From the NCBI GenBank assembly GCA_001592805.2, contig CP051140.1:368501-432500 (forward strand): a stretch of DNA of 64,000 nt, in the 5' to 3' direction. Both the position numbers and the translations under genes were made by a program. Source of the stretch: Peltaster fructicola. Lineage: Eukaryota; Ascomycota; Dothideomycetes. A model generated the notes under the pieces. It made no database searches, was not told where the DNA came from, and saw only the letters and a list, made by a program, of their open reading frames with translations. Positions within the stretch are counted from its first letter, which is position 1; every line of letters begins with the position of its first letter. Positions 8,608 through 18,707 of this stretch are shown here, in pieces.

Positions 8608-10988
8608 CTAGTCACCTCTCGAATAGATGGCAACAGTGTTGACAGTAGAATTACCGCAAATGCCTGGCAGTTGTCCAGTAGGTGCGTTTCCATTGCAGGT
8701 GTAGCAATTGCTCAGCAGCTGAACTGTCCTGTTCTAGTTGTTAGCTCTATTCAGACGTCAGGTGGTAATACATACGCCGTGCTAGATACTGTGTTGCCAC
8801 AGAAGCAATCCACAGTCGTAAGTCCGCCGCCTACGGTGCCATTGTTGACCAATGAATAGTATGGGTAGTTAGACCGAAGGCAAGTGCTCGCGCAGGTACT
8901 TTGTGCTTCTGTAGTGTATGAGCTGACATAGACTGCCAGTGCCCTCGAGGTTGTGACTAGGCCTGATTGAAGGTAGCATCCGAGAAAAGACCAGTTGTAG
9001 CCAGGTGTTCCGGATGGTCCTTGTGGACCAGTTGAACCTTGAGCACCTGTGGCTCCCTGCGCGCCTGTTGCACCTGTGGCTCCCTGAGCACCTGTTGCTC
9101 CTTGTGGACCAGTGGCTCCCTGAGCACCTTGTGCGCCTGTCGCTCCCTGAGCACCTGTCGCTCCTTGTGGGCCAGTAGCTCCCTGTGGACCAGTGGCTCC
9201 GGTTAGACCTTGAGCACCAGTAGCACCAGTAGCACCGGTCGCACCGGTAAGTCCTTGAGGACCCTGAGCACCAGTAGAACCTTGTGGACCTTGAGCTCCA
9301 TTTGCGCCTGTAGCTCCTGTTGCTCCTGTTGCTCCCGTCGCTCCTTGAGGACCAGTAGAGCCTTGTGGACCTATAGCGCCTTGCGGACCAGTAGCGCCTT
9401 GCGCACCAGTTGCTCCTGTTGCTCCCTGAGGTCCAGTAGCGCCTTGCGCACCAGTAGCTCCAGTAGATCCCTGAGGACCTTGAGCACCTTGCGCGCCAGT
9501 AGATCCAGTTGCGCCTGTCGCGCCTGTCGCGCCTGTAGAGCCCTGGGGGCCTTGCGGACCAGTAGCGCCGGTAGAGCCTTGAGGACCCTGGGGACCAGTG
9601 GCGCCGGTAGAGCCTTGGGAACCTTGTGGGCCAGTGGCACCTTGAGCACCAGTAGAGCCCTGAGGTCCTTGTGCTCCAGTTGCTCCAGTGGAGCCGGTCG
9701 CACCTTGAGCACCTTGAGGTCCCGTGGCGCCTGTATTACCTTGAGGACCTTGAGCACCAGTAGCTCCAGTGTTGCCCTGAGGTCCTTGAGCACCTGTAGC
9801 GCCAGTAGAACCCTGAGGTCCCTGTGCACCTGTAGCGCCAGTAGAGCCCTGAGGTCCTTGAGCACCTGTAGCGCCAGTAGAACCCTGAGGTCCCTGTGCA
9901 CCTGTAGCGCCAGTAGAGCCCTGAGGTCCCTGTGCACCTGTAGCGCCAGTAGAGCCCTGAGGTCCCTGTGCACCTGTAGCGCCAGTAGAGCCCTGAGGTC
10001 CCTGTGCACCGGTAGCGCCAGTAGAGCCTTGAGGTCCTTGAGCACCTGTGGCGCCTTGAGACCCTTGAGGGCCTTGTGGGCCGATCGCTCCCTGTACACC
10101 AGTCGCACCTGTTGCACCAGTGTTGCCTTGAGCACCTTGGGGACCTTGAGATCCTTGCGGTCCTGCAGGGCCAGTGGGCCGTGCTATAGCTGTCAGTAAA
10201 GTCTACTCATCAAAGACAGTTGACTTATCTGTTGGACCTGTAGGACCAGTCGGTCCAGTCGGCCCAATTACCAGACTAGGACTGGAACCACATGCCGAAG
10301 CCGAGTACAGCGTAAGCTCAAAGAAGTAACAGCCAGTGGGCTGGCTGTTGTACTGGAATACGGCATACACTGTACCATTTGACAAGCTACAGAAGGTTGC
10401 GTAACCATTGTAGAAAGAGGGATCTGCCCATTGCAGGATCCAGGTGTTGGCACTACTCTGTAGTGAGAACGAAGTCGTGATAGAACCGGACACGAGAGTA
10501 GGAACGAATGGCTGGTAAGCAACGCCTGAGGATGTCGAGTAGTAATATGTCTGGTTGTCAATGGTTGCAGACAATGTTCCGCCACTTATCGTGTACTGCA
10601 CAGCTTGGGTACAGTCGCTTGTCGTTGTACCGTTCTCCGTGACGTACTGGTATAGATATTGTCGCTTCTGGAGGCCGCTAAACTGTTTTGCCATGAGCAT
10701 AAAAGTTGATTCTGACGGCGTAGCCTGTGCTATCGCTGTCGTTGGCGTTCCCCGGCCAGCCTGGGACGTCCATTGCAGTGTAGTGAGGCTGTTGATACTC
10801 GTTGGAGCATTGGTGACAGTCAGTGGCACTCCCGGTAGAGGAAAGAACGTTGTGTTAGAGAGGACGTTGGTCTGTATCGAAACTGCTTGCTCGTACACAA
10901 CAACTGGAAGCGGCGAGCAGGGACTTTGACAGCTGCCCAGCGATGAGATGAGCAAGACAGCCGCAAGACTTGACAATCGTGAAGCCAT
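8608..10988 (-). CDS. Secreted collagen-like (Gly-X-Y) protein with C-terminal WSC domain
   Basis: Three exons, 10988-10238, 10189-8776 and 8728-8608, give 761 residues; introns of 48 nt (GTCCAA...GACAG) and 47 nt (GTATGT...AACAG, branch-like GCTAAC) keep the frame. Residues 1-20 are a signal peptide ([20 protein letters not shown]), followed by a Ser/Thr/Tyr-rich domain of about 220 residues without a recognised family, then about 130 Gly-X-Y triplets ([12 protein letters not shown] type, residues about 252-648), then a WSC domain (about 649-761: [45 protein letters not shown]) with its cysteines. WSC domains bind glucans in the cell wall. The triple-helix part should form a rod; a cell-wall or surface adhesin role is inferred. 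It ends convergently 148 bases from the GH64 gene. Confidence 0.85.
9785..10050 (-). repeat. 36-bp minisatellite inside the collagen-like region
   Basis: Eight nearly identical 36-bp units begin at 9791, 9827, 9863, 9899, 9935, 9971, 10007 and about 10043, each encoding a 12-residue [12 protein letters not shown]-type block. The flanking Gly-X-Y DNA is more diverged, so this part looks recently expanded. Confidence 0.9.
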
Positions 10989-11510
10989 GGCACAAAGAGA
11001 AAAGGTGGAAACGATGTGAACGAATGTGAGTAGCGAACGACCTGAGCGCCTGCAGGATATCGAAGGAGAACAACAATACCTTTGGAATATTAAGAGATAC
11101 GCAAGGCTGCTGACAGTGTTGTCTGAGCAACTCAAACACGTTGATGGTACCAGTAGTCGTTTGCAGATATATCCCGGCGTTGTGGTCGTCGGTACCGATA
11201 CTGCGTTCGTTAACCCTGACTGAACTGTGATATCTGTAAGGAATGTAGATCTGATCGTCAAGCGTACGCAGCACTACTCGATTGACAAGAATGCGCCTAT
11301 AAGCGACTCGAAGTCAACTTATGCACAGGTTAGTGGCCGCGGACGAGGCGTGGTAGTTGCTGGCAGGAATGAAAACGATCGTCCCACCGATCTGGTGACA
11401 GCGTTAGCAGCGTGTGTATTGCTCGAGTGTTTTGATGGTTCTTGTGCTCGCTCCAGTTTGATCAGACTATCAGAAATTCATACACTGCGATCAGCTGTGG
11501 TAGGCTTCGC
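10989..11510. promoter_or_regulatory. Upstream region of the WSC-collagen gene
   Basis: No supported gene; the frame of the collagen-like gene stays open upstream of its start but the signal peptide fixes the start at 10988. Presumed promoter and 5' UTR. Confidence 0.35.
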
Positions 11511-11712
11511 TTATACTCGAGTGTATCCTGGCTAGACCCTCAGCAGTCCATACCGTACGCTTCCCTGTGATGTTGTTTTGATTGTACTCGAGTGTGCTCT
11601 GGCTAGGGTCTCAGTAGTTCATGCCGTACATCTTGTTTATCTGTGCTGTCGTCTCGCTTGTACTCGAGTTCGTTCTGGCTAGAACTTCACTAGTTCATGC
11701 TGTAGTTTTCTC
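11510..11712 (+). repeat. Three imperfect tandem copies of a 71-76-bp unit
   Basis: Copies share TACTCGAGT, a CTGGCTAG block and TTCATGCCGTA-like ends, starting near 11514, 11585 and 11661. The third copy overlaps the last codons and stop of the Nudix gene read from the other strand. Confidence 0.75.
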
Positions 11713-12357
11713 CTGTGGTGTTAATTTGCTCGTGCCTCTCATCAGACGAAAGCCCTCTAAGATTGTTCGCCAGACTCCCTCACTCATGTAGTCCATGTCG
11801 AAGTGATCTCTGCTCTTGAAATTGCGTACCTCATCCTCGGTGACCCACTTCCATGCATCGTGCTCCAGCGGATCGATTTTGATGGCTGCGTGGTCTTTGA
11901 GCGGCTCGAGTACGTCTACGATGAGCGTAAGCACGCCCCAGGTTTGTGAGTCCCATTGCACGACCGTTATATCATCTTCGCTCTTGGCCTGCTCTTTTTG
12001 TGGTTCAGAGCCCCAGTCACACCCTCGTTCTGGAGATGTGCTAGGCAGCATGCCAACCGTGCAGTGGATGTGACTAGCGTGAAGACCAGTCTCTTCGCGG
12101 AGTTCTCGAACAGCGCAGGCCAGTAACGAGGTGTCCTCACTATCGAGAGTACCAGCTGGTCGCTCCCATTTGCCTGGACAGCTGTCAGAGTGCGCTCGTC
12201 GAAGTAGGAGAGTCTCCAGTTGTGAGTCATGTATACGGAACACCAGAACGCCAGCCAAAAGGTGACGAATATGTTGTCGTGTTTGAAGGAAGTCTTGAGG
12301 CGTGAGAGACAGGCACTGCGGTACCTTTGACGATACGGTGAACTCTGGAACCCTCAT
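11695..12357 (-). CDS. Nudix hydrolase
   Basis: Intronless 220-residue frame. The Nudix signature helix is clear at about residues 68-91 (GTLDSEDTSLLACAVRELRE followed by ETGL): the metal-binding REXREETGL core is intact, while the stretch between the first Gly and RE is one residue longer than the textbook pattern and lacks its usual first Glu. Upstream strands (HLLAGVLVFRI, LLLRRAHSDSCPGKWERPAG) fit the fold. Members hydrolyse nucleoside diphosphates linked to other groups; substrate is unknown here. No signal peptide. A (CAA)n run lies just before the start codon. Confidence 0.85.
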   Translation of the reverse strand: MRVPEFTVSSKVPQCLSLTPQDFLQTRQHIRHLLAGVLVFRIHDSQLETLLLRRAHSDSCPGKWERPAGTLDSEDTSLLACAVRELREETGLHASHIHCTVGMLPSTSPERGCDWGSEPQKEQAKSEDDITVVQWDSQTWGVLTLIVDVLEPLKDHAAIKIDPLEHDAWKWVTEDEVRNFKSRDHFDMDYMSEGVWRTILEGFRLMRGTSKLTPQEKTTA

Positions 12358-12371
12358 TGTTGTGATCTCAA

Positions 12372-12394
12372 GTTGTTGTTGTTGTTGTTGTTGT
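12372..12394. repeat. GTT trinucleotide microsatellite
   Basis: Seven and two-thirds GTT units on the + strand, 15 bases upstream of the Nudix start, so it would be a CAA run in that gene's 5' leader. Confidence 0.9.
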
Positions 12395-14076
12395 CCAAAC
12401 GCTCTTTAACCATCGAGGCACAGCAGCCATTGAGGCACAGCAGTTGGTGGGGTAGTTTGCTTTTATCCCATGTGACAGCTATACAAGACCAAGCGCACCT
12501 GTCCTTTCTTACGAAGCTATGCGTCTTCAGCACGCTCCCAGCTCAGTGAGAGGATGCCTGTGCGGGCACCTCGTGCGTTTCTGCGTCAGTTGTGCAGTCG
12601 GGTGTGGTCTGCTTAGAACTTCCACTCCACGAAACCATGTAGACGATGTTGCTCACTTCGAGAGTGTGCATTGGTATTGGTGTGCAGAATACGCAGCTTG
12701 TGCTTGACGTTGCTTCCGTATGCCAACGACCATGACAGCGTCAGCGATGTTCTGTAGGTATATGGAGCAGGCGTCATCGTTGTGTCGGCTTCAGGCCTGC
12801 TTGAGCTCCTTATGACACTGATAGCAGAAGGAGTCGCTAGTAGTCGCATGATGCCTGCAGCTTGTAGAGCGGTGGTTACAGGTTGACTTCGCATCGTGGT
12901 TAGACCTGTAACAAGGGACGATATTGAGAGCATAGCTTTCGGTACGGCCAGCCATAGTCGTTGGATTAGTATTGGCGCTTTGTGTACCGACACAGTCTGC
13001 AAATGTGTAGGACACAGAATTTGGACAGCGTACTGTAAGTATTGTAGTAGCTGGAATCACTACGTGGATGATTAGACTTGAGGATGTATGACAGTATACT
13101 TGAGAAGCAGATGGCTGTTTTCATTGCGTCAGGTTGTGGAATGGCAGCGGCAGTATAGCCATATGAATGTATTGCTGGACTGTAGACCGGTGTTTGCGCA
13201 GACGACAACCATTACCGACTGTATCCGTGTGGTCGATGGTATTGGACGGGGTATAGATTGTCAGCCTCTATGAGAGAAAGCTTCCCAGTGCGCCATAGCA
13301 GAGCGAAACCTCATGGGTTCAGTGTAAGATACAGCTCGTTGGACTCCTAAAGACGTTTGTCAGGTCTTCTGAATAGGTGGCCATCTTGTATTGTGTGTAT
13401 TAGTGCAGATGCGAAGTGTTATTTCTAGGATTGAAGTCATCGAGGACCGGTCATGTTGCCAAGTATCTATCGACGACGGTAGGGAAAGGGGTTTTGCATT
13501 GGGTGCTGCAGACGGAGAACTTGTGGTCTGCTAAATCGTCGTCTGTCTGTCGGTTGTGAGTGTCCTTGCGTGGAGCTGGCGAGCGACTGTCCAGCATAGC
13601 CTCATCTCCTTGTATTCATCGAAGGAGTCTAAGGAAGCACTTAGCAGCTACTCTTGATATCGAACGTGATTCGCATGCGAGGTCGCTAGGTTGTTCGGGT
13701 CTGCGTTCACTGATAATGAGAGAAGACAACTACAAATCGACGTGAAAGGAAAGAATGTTGTTCTCACGGTGCTTACAACGGAATCTGTTCCGCGGTTACG
13801 TCAGCACGTGACCGATGACACCACCTCCGGAGGGACTCAATCTGCATACATAATATCTGCAGCATCGAAGCAGGCCTGCATGATCTTGCTACGGTCTCCA
13901 GATTACCACAATGTACCTTTACAGCCTGAACCTCGAAAGACCACATCCAGACAACGAGCCTCATCTCCACAATCTGATTCGAATACTTCGATATGTCTTT
14001 CGTTGTGTCTTAGGCACTGCATACAGCGGTATCGTTTGCTATAGTGTCCAGACGACCTACCTACACTCTGCCAATG
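12395..14076. other. Intergenic, possible unrecognised small cysteine-containing frame
   Basis: No firm gene. On the minus strand, 12791-13060 has a frame with several Cys (RCPNSVSYTFADCVGTQSAN, then CYRSN, SCRHH, FCYQCH), preceded at about 13135 by a Met-start hydrophobic stretch in another frame. It could be a decayed or spliced small secreted protein, but I cannot join the parts. Confidence 0.3.
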
Positions 14077-15491
14077 CTAAACAGTGAACTCAAAAGCCCA
14101 TGCGGTATTCAGATCCTGCTGGGTCTGGTAGACTGGGAAGGTGACGGTATCTCCACTGTAAGCATGACCATATACTCCGCGGTTTGATGGCCCATCAACC
14201 TCTCCGAAGTGACCACGATCGTCGAAGCCCCATGTCTGGATGTTCAGAGTTCCGCTGGTCGGTAAACCGACTGAGCTGAGCTTGTTCAATGTGATATACC
14301 ATGTTCCTGTCCGAGAGTTCCGGTCAGTACTCGGACCTTATCAGTGCCAGCTGTGGCATAGACGTCCATGTGGCCGTCAGTTGTCTGGGACGTGCCCATC
14401 CTGGTGCCAGTCATGTTCTTGTAGTAATACTTGTAGACCTGGTATTCACCATTGGGAGCGTAGCCAGTGCCAGTGCAGTCATTGGTGTTCGTCTTGGTCA
14501 ATAAGCTTGCCATGAAATCTCTCAACTGGCATGCGCTGAGCCAATTACCTCGCAGACCAATATAGTTGAGTCTCTCAAGTCTTGAGATCCACCATGCAGC
14601 ACCAGCAGAGATCTGCTGATCAAATGTTGCATACTCATTGATGTTGACTGTGCGTTGTGGTGCGTTGTACTGCTTCAGGACCGCCTGAAAGTTGTTGGCA
14701 TCGACGGCTACATCTCCAGGCTCATCATGCCAGCTGTACTGATCTGGAATGATGTTATCACTGACGACACGCTGGATCCATGCTGTCCACCACGAGTTGC
14801 TAGTGCTTGGCTGACTTGCTGAAGATGGACCTGAGATGAGCATCGAGTTGAGCGCGCTGTCTGAACGAAGACGCTTGTGTGTTCTGCTGTAGAGGTCCAG
14901 ATATTGTGCCTGCGAACGTGCCCAGAAGCTGCCGTCTGGCTCGTTCCAGATGTCCCACACGAGCCCATCGAGCATGTTGTTCGACTTTACGTCTGCAATG
15001 AGAGTGTTGAGGAAGTTGTCGTAGTCAGTCCAGTCGCCGTTGTCTCCTGGCCATACTGTCGACCTGTTCGCATCTATAAGTTGAGGTTGTAGCACTTACA
15101 GCCATCATGACTTACTTGTTGGCATGATCGGTGCCCCAGATGTCGTGTGGCAGGAGTATCACCTTGGCACCGAACTTGCGTGCCTCGACGTAGTTGCTCT
15201 TCGTGTTCTGAAATCGTGCTTGATATCCGCTTTTGCCGTAGATCCAGCCACCTGCGGAAAGCTGTGCACCACCAACTCGTGCATAGTTGAAGCCCATGTC
15301 GGAATAGAAGTGATCAGGGATCTGCGAGGGTTGTCGGTGATGCCATAGATGAAGCCCGATGCCAGATGTTGTGGTGCACCATTCTTGACGGACAAATCGA
15401 CGGTGGCGGTGTTGGAGTTGCTCTGACGTGCATGCAGTGAGGCAGCAAGTGCGCCTGGCAGGAGTGCCAACAGGATCTTGGACGAAGGCAT
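14077..15491 (-). pseudogene. Secreted clan GH-A glycoside hydrolase (GH39-like), two frameshifts
   Basis: Starts at 15491 with a signal peptide (MPSSKILLALLPGALAASLH). A 52-nt intron at 15115-15064 (GTAAGT...AACAG) joins GTDHANK to STVWPGDNGDW. The (beta/alpha)8 enzyme has the acid/base motif WDIWNEPDGS and a putative nucleophile in VNINEYATFDQQ, with WWISRLERLNYIGLRGNW downstream and a short C-terminal beta domain (LNIQTWGFDDRGHFGEV). Two places break the frame with no possible intron: near 15325 (ITDNPR then IPDHFYSDMGFNY needs a one-base shift) and near 14315 (VRVLTGT then RTGTWYITLNKLSS). Either the gene is dead or the sequence carries two single-base errors. The family label GH39 is tentative; clan GH-A is firmer. 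Confidence 0.7.
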
Positions 15492-16354
15492 GCTGAGGGT
15501 AATGTGAGTAGGATGTCCTTGTTCGAAGGTAGACGGATCAAGTACTTATAGACATCTCGCCAGAGACCATTGTCTGATGTGTCCTCGGTAGGCAAGAAGA
15601 CTCAATGTCGCTCAGGTAAATGATCCTTAGCGCAGCAAGGCATATGCAGACCCCTGCCCCAGAAGGGTGTATAGACGACCCTCCGGAGTGTCGTTTATGT
15701 GGAGGTGGCGCACATTACTCTGGGGTAACTGCATAATGGGTTCGTCTACCCCGTGGGCCTTGCATTTTGCACAGGTCTCCTCATTCTCAGGTGTTCGGCA
15801 AGTGTTCGGCGCTCTATAGTGCGTTACTTTGATCCTGGTGGTGACTGATTAGGTGATGTTGTTCCAATTTAATGAGCCACCGGAGTTGGAGAGTTCGGAC
15901 GAGTTGAGAAGCCATTTGAGGATAGTTAGCAAAGTAGTATCCCTACTGTGTTGTCCATGTGGATATGTGAAAGCGAGCGTTGCCGGGGCTCTCAATGGCA
16001 GCGATTAAGGCTTTCTATAGCATTAAGAACCATGTTCTGGTCCTCCTCTGGCTGTGCTTGCGTCCTACGAGATAATGCCGAAGTTTTGTGAAGAACAGAC
16101 ACTATCACTGCTGACGTTTATCGCTGAAGTGCTGCCATGGCCAATATCATAAGGCAGTGCCATTGCTGGTATGTGGATCTTTGCAAGCATGTCGGGATCT
16201 TACCACAAGAGCCGGCAATATCCAGGGATACTGGGCTCCACAGGTGACGCTGGCAGCTTCTGGTCATATCCCAGGTCCGTCACAGGGTGGAACTGCAAGC
16301 GTGGCAAGGACTGTGAGGCCTTGGACTGCAGACGACGCAACCTTTAGTCATCTC
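15492..16354. other. Intergenic, no gene seen
   Basis: No long frame on either strand. The right half is promoter space for the GH gene; the left edge of the GT8 gene 3' region lies at 16355. Confidence 0.5.
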
Positions 16355-17437
16355 TCAAGGTGTGCCCGATGGAAGTCCGTCCTTCAAACGTAACGAATGA
16401 AATTCACTGCTCTTGTAGAAGTCCAACATCTCAGTCCATGTCTCGTTGAAAACATTATACCACCAAGAATCTTTGGGGTTTAGATCTGTCGCCCATAACT
16501 TATGGTGTACGATGTAAAGTGGATCACCCCGATCTTTCGTGTCGACACCGCCGTTGTAGGCATGATCTAAGGATGTTGGCGGGAAGGGCGCATCGTGCTC
16601 TGTGGAATAGGCTAATTGTAAGAGGGCCTGTTCCATGAAGCCGTTGTCAAACTTGGATTGATCTTGACTCTCACGCACTAGCCTCTCGTACATCGGTACG
16701 TTCGGATTGAAGACCAGAACTCCAGCATTGACTCCGTTGTAATCCATGTAGCCTGCCATGGTGTACTTGCATATGGAACTGACATTCGCCTTATCTTCCG
16801 CTGGTAGGTACTGTTCCCTGCAAGTCTGTTCTTTCGCAAGGTCGAAAAGTGTGTCCACATTCACTAGAGGAAACGCATCTGAATCGAGATAGGTAATCTT
16901 GCTGAACTCAGTCTGCCTCCACATCTCGAGCTTGGAGAACATGTCTCGCAAGCGACCGGCGGCTCCAGCCTGATTGGGCACGAAAGGTCGCAATGGTAAC
17001 TCACGAACAAGAGCTCCGGCGGCTGCAAAGTAAGCGCGTTGCTCTGCTGGTACGAAGGGTGCAACGAAGATGGTGATGGGATACTTTTTCGACTTGGATT
17101 TAGGATCCCATAGCACACGATAGATCATCTGTTGTGCTGCTAGGAAGTACGGATCGCTCATCGATGCATCTCGGCTTGCGTAGAATGTTGCAAAGGTCTC
17201 ATGGCCTGGTCCTCGCCAGTTGTGAGGTGCAGAGACTATTGCTACACTTTGAAATCGTGGCAGAGGGTACCAGGGCATGTCTAGCTGCCAGCTCCATCTT
17301 GTCGTGTCGAAATTGTCGAAGTTTGCAGCGCGGAAGTCTCGATAGACCTGGGTGCGAGAGAGAAAGAGTCCTGCTGTGACGACAATGCTGATAGTGACGC
17401 AGATGAAGGATATCCGGGATCGTCGTGGGAGTCGCAT
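16355..17437 (-). CDS. Glycogenin-like glycosyltransferase (GT8-like), type II membrane protein
   Basis: Intronless 360-residue frame. A short basic N-terminus is followed by one membrane anchor (ISFICVTISIVVTAGLFL, residues 9-26), the pattern of a Golgi type II protein. The catalytic part carries the DxD-type nucleotide-sugar motif in ITYLDSDAFPLVNVDTLFDL (about 180-200), YNGVNAGVLVFNPN, and a C-terminal HHKLW, all in the order seen in fungal GT8 proteins. It probably transfers a sugar from a nucleotide sugar in the secretory path; donor and acceptor are unknown. The start at 17437 places the anchor at the N-terminus. Confidence 0.8.
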   Translation of the reverse strand: MRLPRRSRISFICVTISIVVTAGLFLSRTQVYRDFRAANFDNFDTTRWSWQLDMPWYPLPRFQSVAIVSAPHNWRGPGHETFATFYASRDASMSDPYFLAAQQMIYRVLWDPKSKSKKYPITIFVAPFVPAEQRAYFAAAGALVRELPLRPFVPNQAGAAGRLRDMFSKLEMWRQTEFSKITYLDSDAFPLVNVDTLFDLAKEQTCREQYLPAEDKANVSSICKYTMAGYMDYNGVNAGVLVFNPNVPMYERLVRESQDQSKFDNGFMEQALLQLAYSTEHDAPFPPTSLDHAYNGGVDTKDRGDPLYIVHHKLWATDLNPKDSWWYNVFNETWTEMLDFYKSSEFHSLRLKDGLPSGTP

Positions 17438-18707
17438 AGTGAGTGAGAGTGAAGGAGAGGGAAGAGCAGGAAGCGGTAGCTACTGGGTAGCACTTGACTT
17501 ACCATGTTTCTGGATCTGTCGGCTCATAGCCAACCCATATTGCACAAGGCGCTAGCGATGGGAGGGATGTCGGAAAGAAAGGGCGAATGCATGACTTGTG
17601 GTGCCTGCGTAGCGGCGTAGGTTTGAGCAGCGTAGGTTTGAGCGACCAGTGTCATGCCAGTAGCTCTGCACTTTGCATCGCTGGCTGCGTGCAGCAATGC
17701 GAGAGCTGCCGAGAGGGTGTTGCAAGAATGCAGTGTCGAAAATGAGGCTGGATGATAGCCGCGCTAGGCCAAGTCCAGTCGTAGCGCATGCCAAGACATC
17801 ACAAGTTTACGAGCCGTACTCTACTGCCATCAACATCCTCTCGCTGCATACGAACTTCCCTTACGCCGTGCATGAAATGACACCATCGATACGGCGCATG
17901 CTGGACCGGCAACTACGAGTGTATCACTGATGGAGCTGATGAACAGGACTCGAAGACGATCCAACGTCATGCTCCAAGAGTGCTTCGACAGCATGCCATC
18001 GCTGGTATGGAGGCTTAACCGCACAGTAGAATCGTTCAACGGATGAGTGGATGCCCGTACCTACAGGACGCGATACTGTCCTTCAAGCTTGCCAAGGGCA
18101 CCGGCGCTGGCAATGTTGGCTGCGACGACACTACACAGTTGGAGACTACGAAGAAGGCTCTGACTAGAGGCATGGTCCGGTGTTATGAGCTCTGACCTTC
18201 TCACGTCTGACAGAGCATCTCGGTTACACTGTGCTTGGCATCTTCAACTCTTGACGATCTTGTAGCCTATCCCGTCCTGGACTTTCTACAGGAGATATCA
18301 TGACATCTCAGATGCAGCACACTTTGACGACAGTTGATCATACTAGTAGACCTGCTACACTAGTGCTGACGAGACATTGAAGTGGCCTTCCAGTCTTCAC
18401 ACGTAAGCCAGAAGTCGAGACGAAGGGAGGCTGCCTCGATACTTACCCAACAGGACGCTGGCTCAAGAAGCGTAAGCATGCACTTACTCTATAGCTGATC
18501 GGGAAGAATGATTTCTTCCTCTTATTGCAATTCGAAGCAGTTCACGAGACCTCGCATAAGGATCCGAGGGTCCAGATGGTCGGCCTGAAACACCGTAATC
18601 TATACCCGTTTCAGTTATCAGGGGTCTCTTACTCAGCAGCGGTACAAATTAATTCAAGACTGTCAACATGGCCCGAGGTGAACATCAACTTGAACATTCT
18701 AACAGCA
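17438..18707. other. Intergenic, no gene seen
   Basis: Only frames below 90 codons, none protein-like. The last 200 bases are upstream of the FAD oxidoreductase start; they include a GTACAAATTAATTC AT-rich patch at about 18640. Confidence 0.45.

Noticed and set aside
8557-8859. 100-codon plus-strand frame
   Set aside because: Antisense to the WSC exon and its intron.
9371-10135. 254-codon minus-strand frame of repeated [15 protein letters not shown] blocks
   Set aside because: A frame shadow of the same 36-bp repeat, offset from the Gly-X-Y frame.
9210-10199. 329-codon plus-strand frame, Ser/Leu/Arg-rich
   Set aside because: It is antisense to the Gly-X-Y repeat; the repeat keeps several frames open by chance. 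The minus-strand spliced gene with signal peptide and WSC domain explains the DNA.
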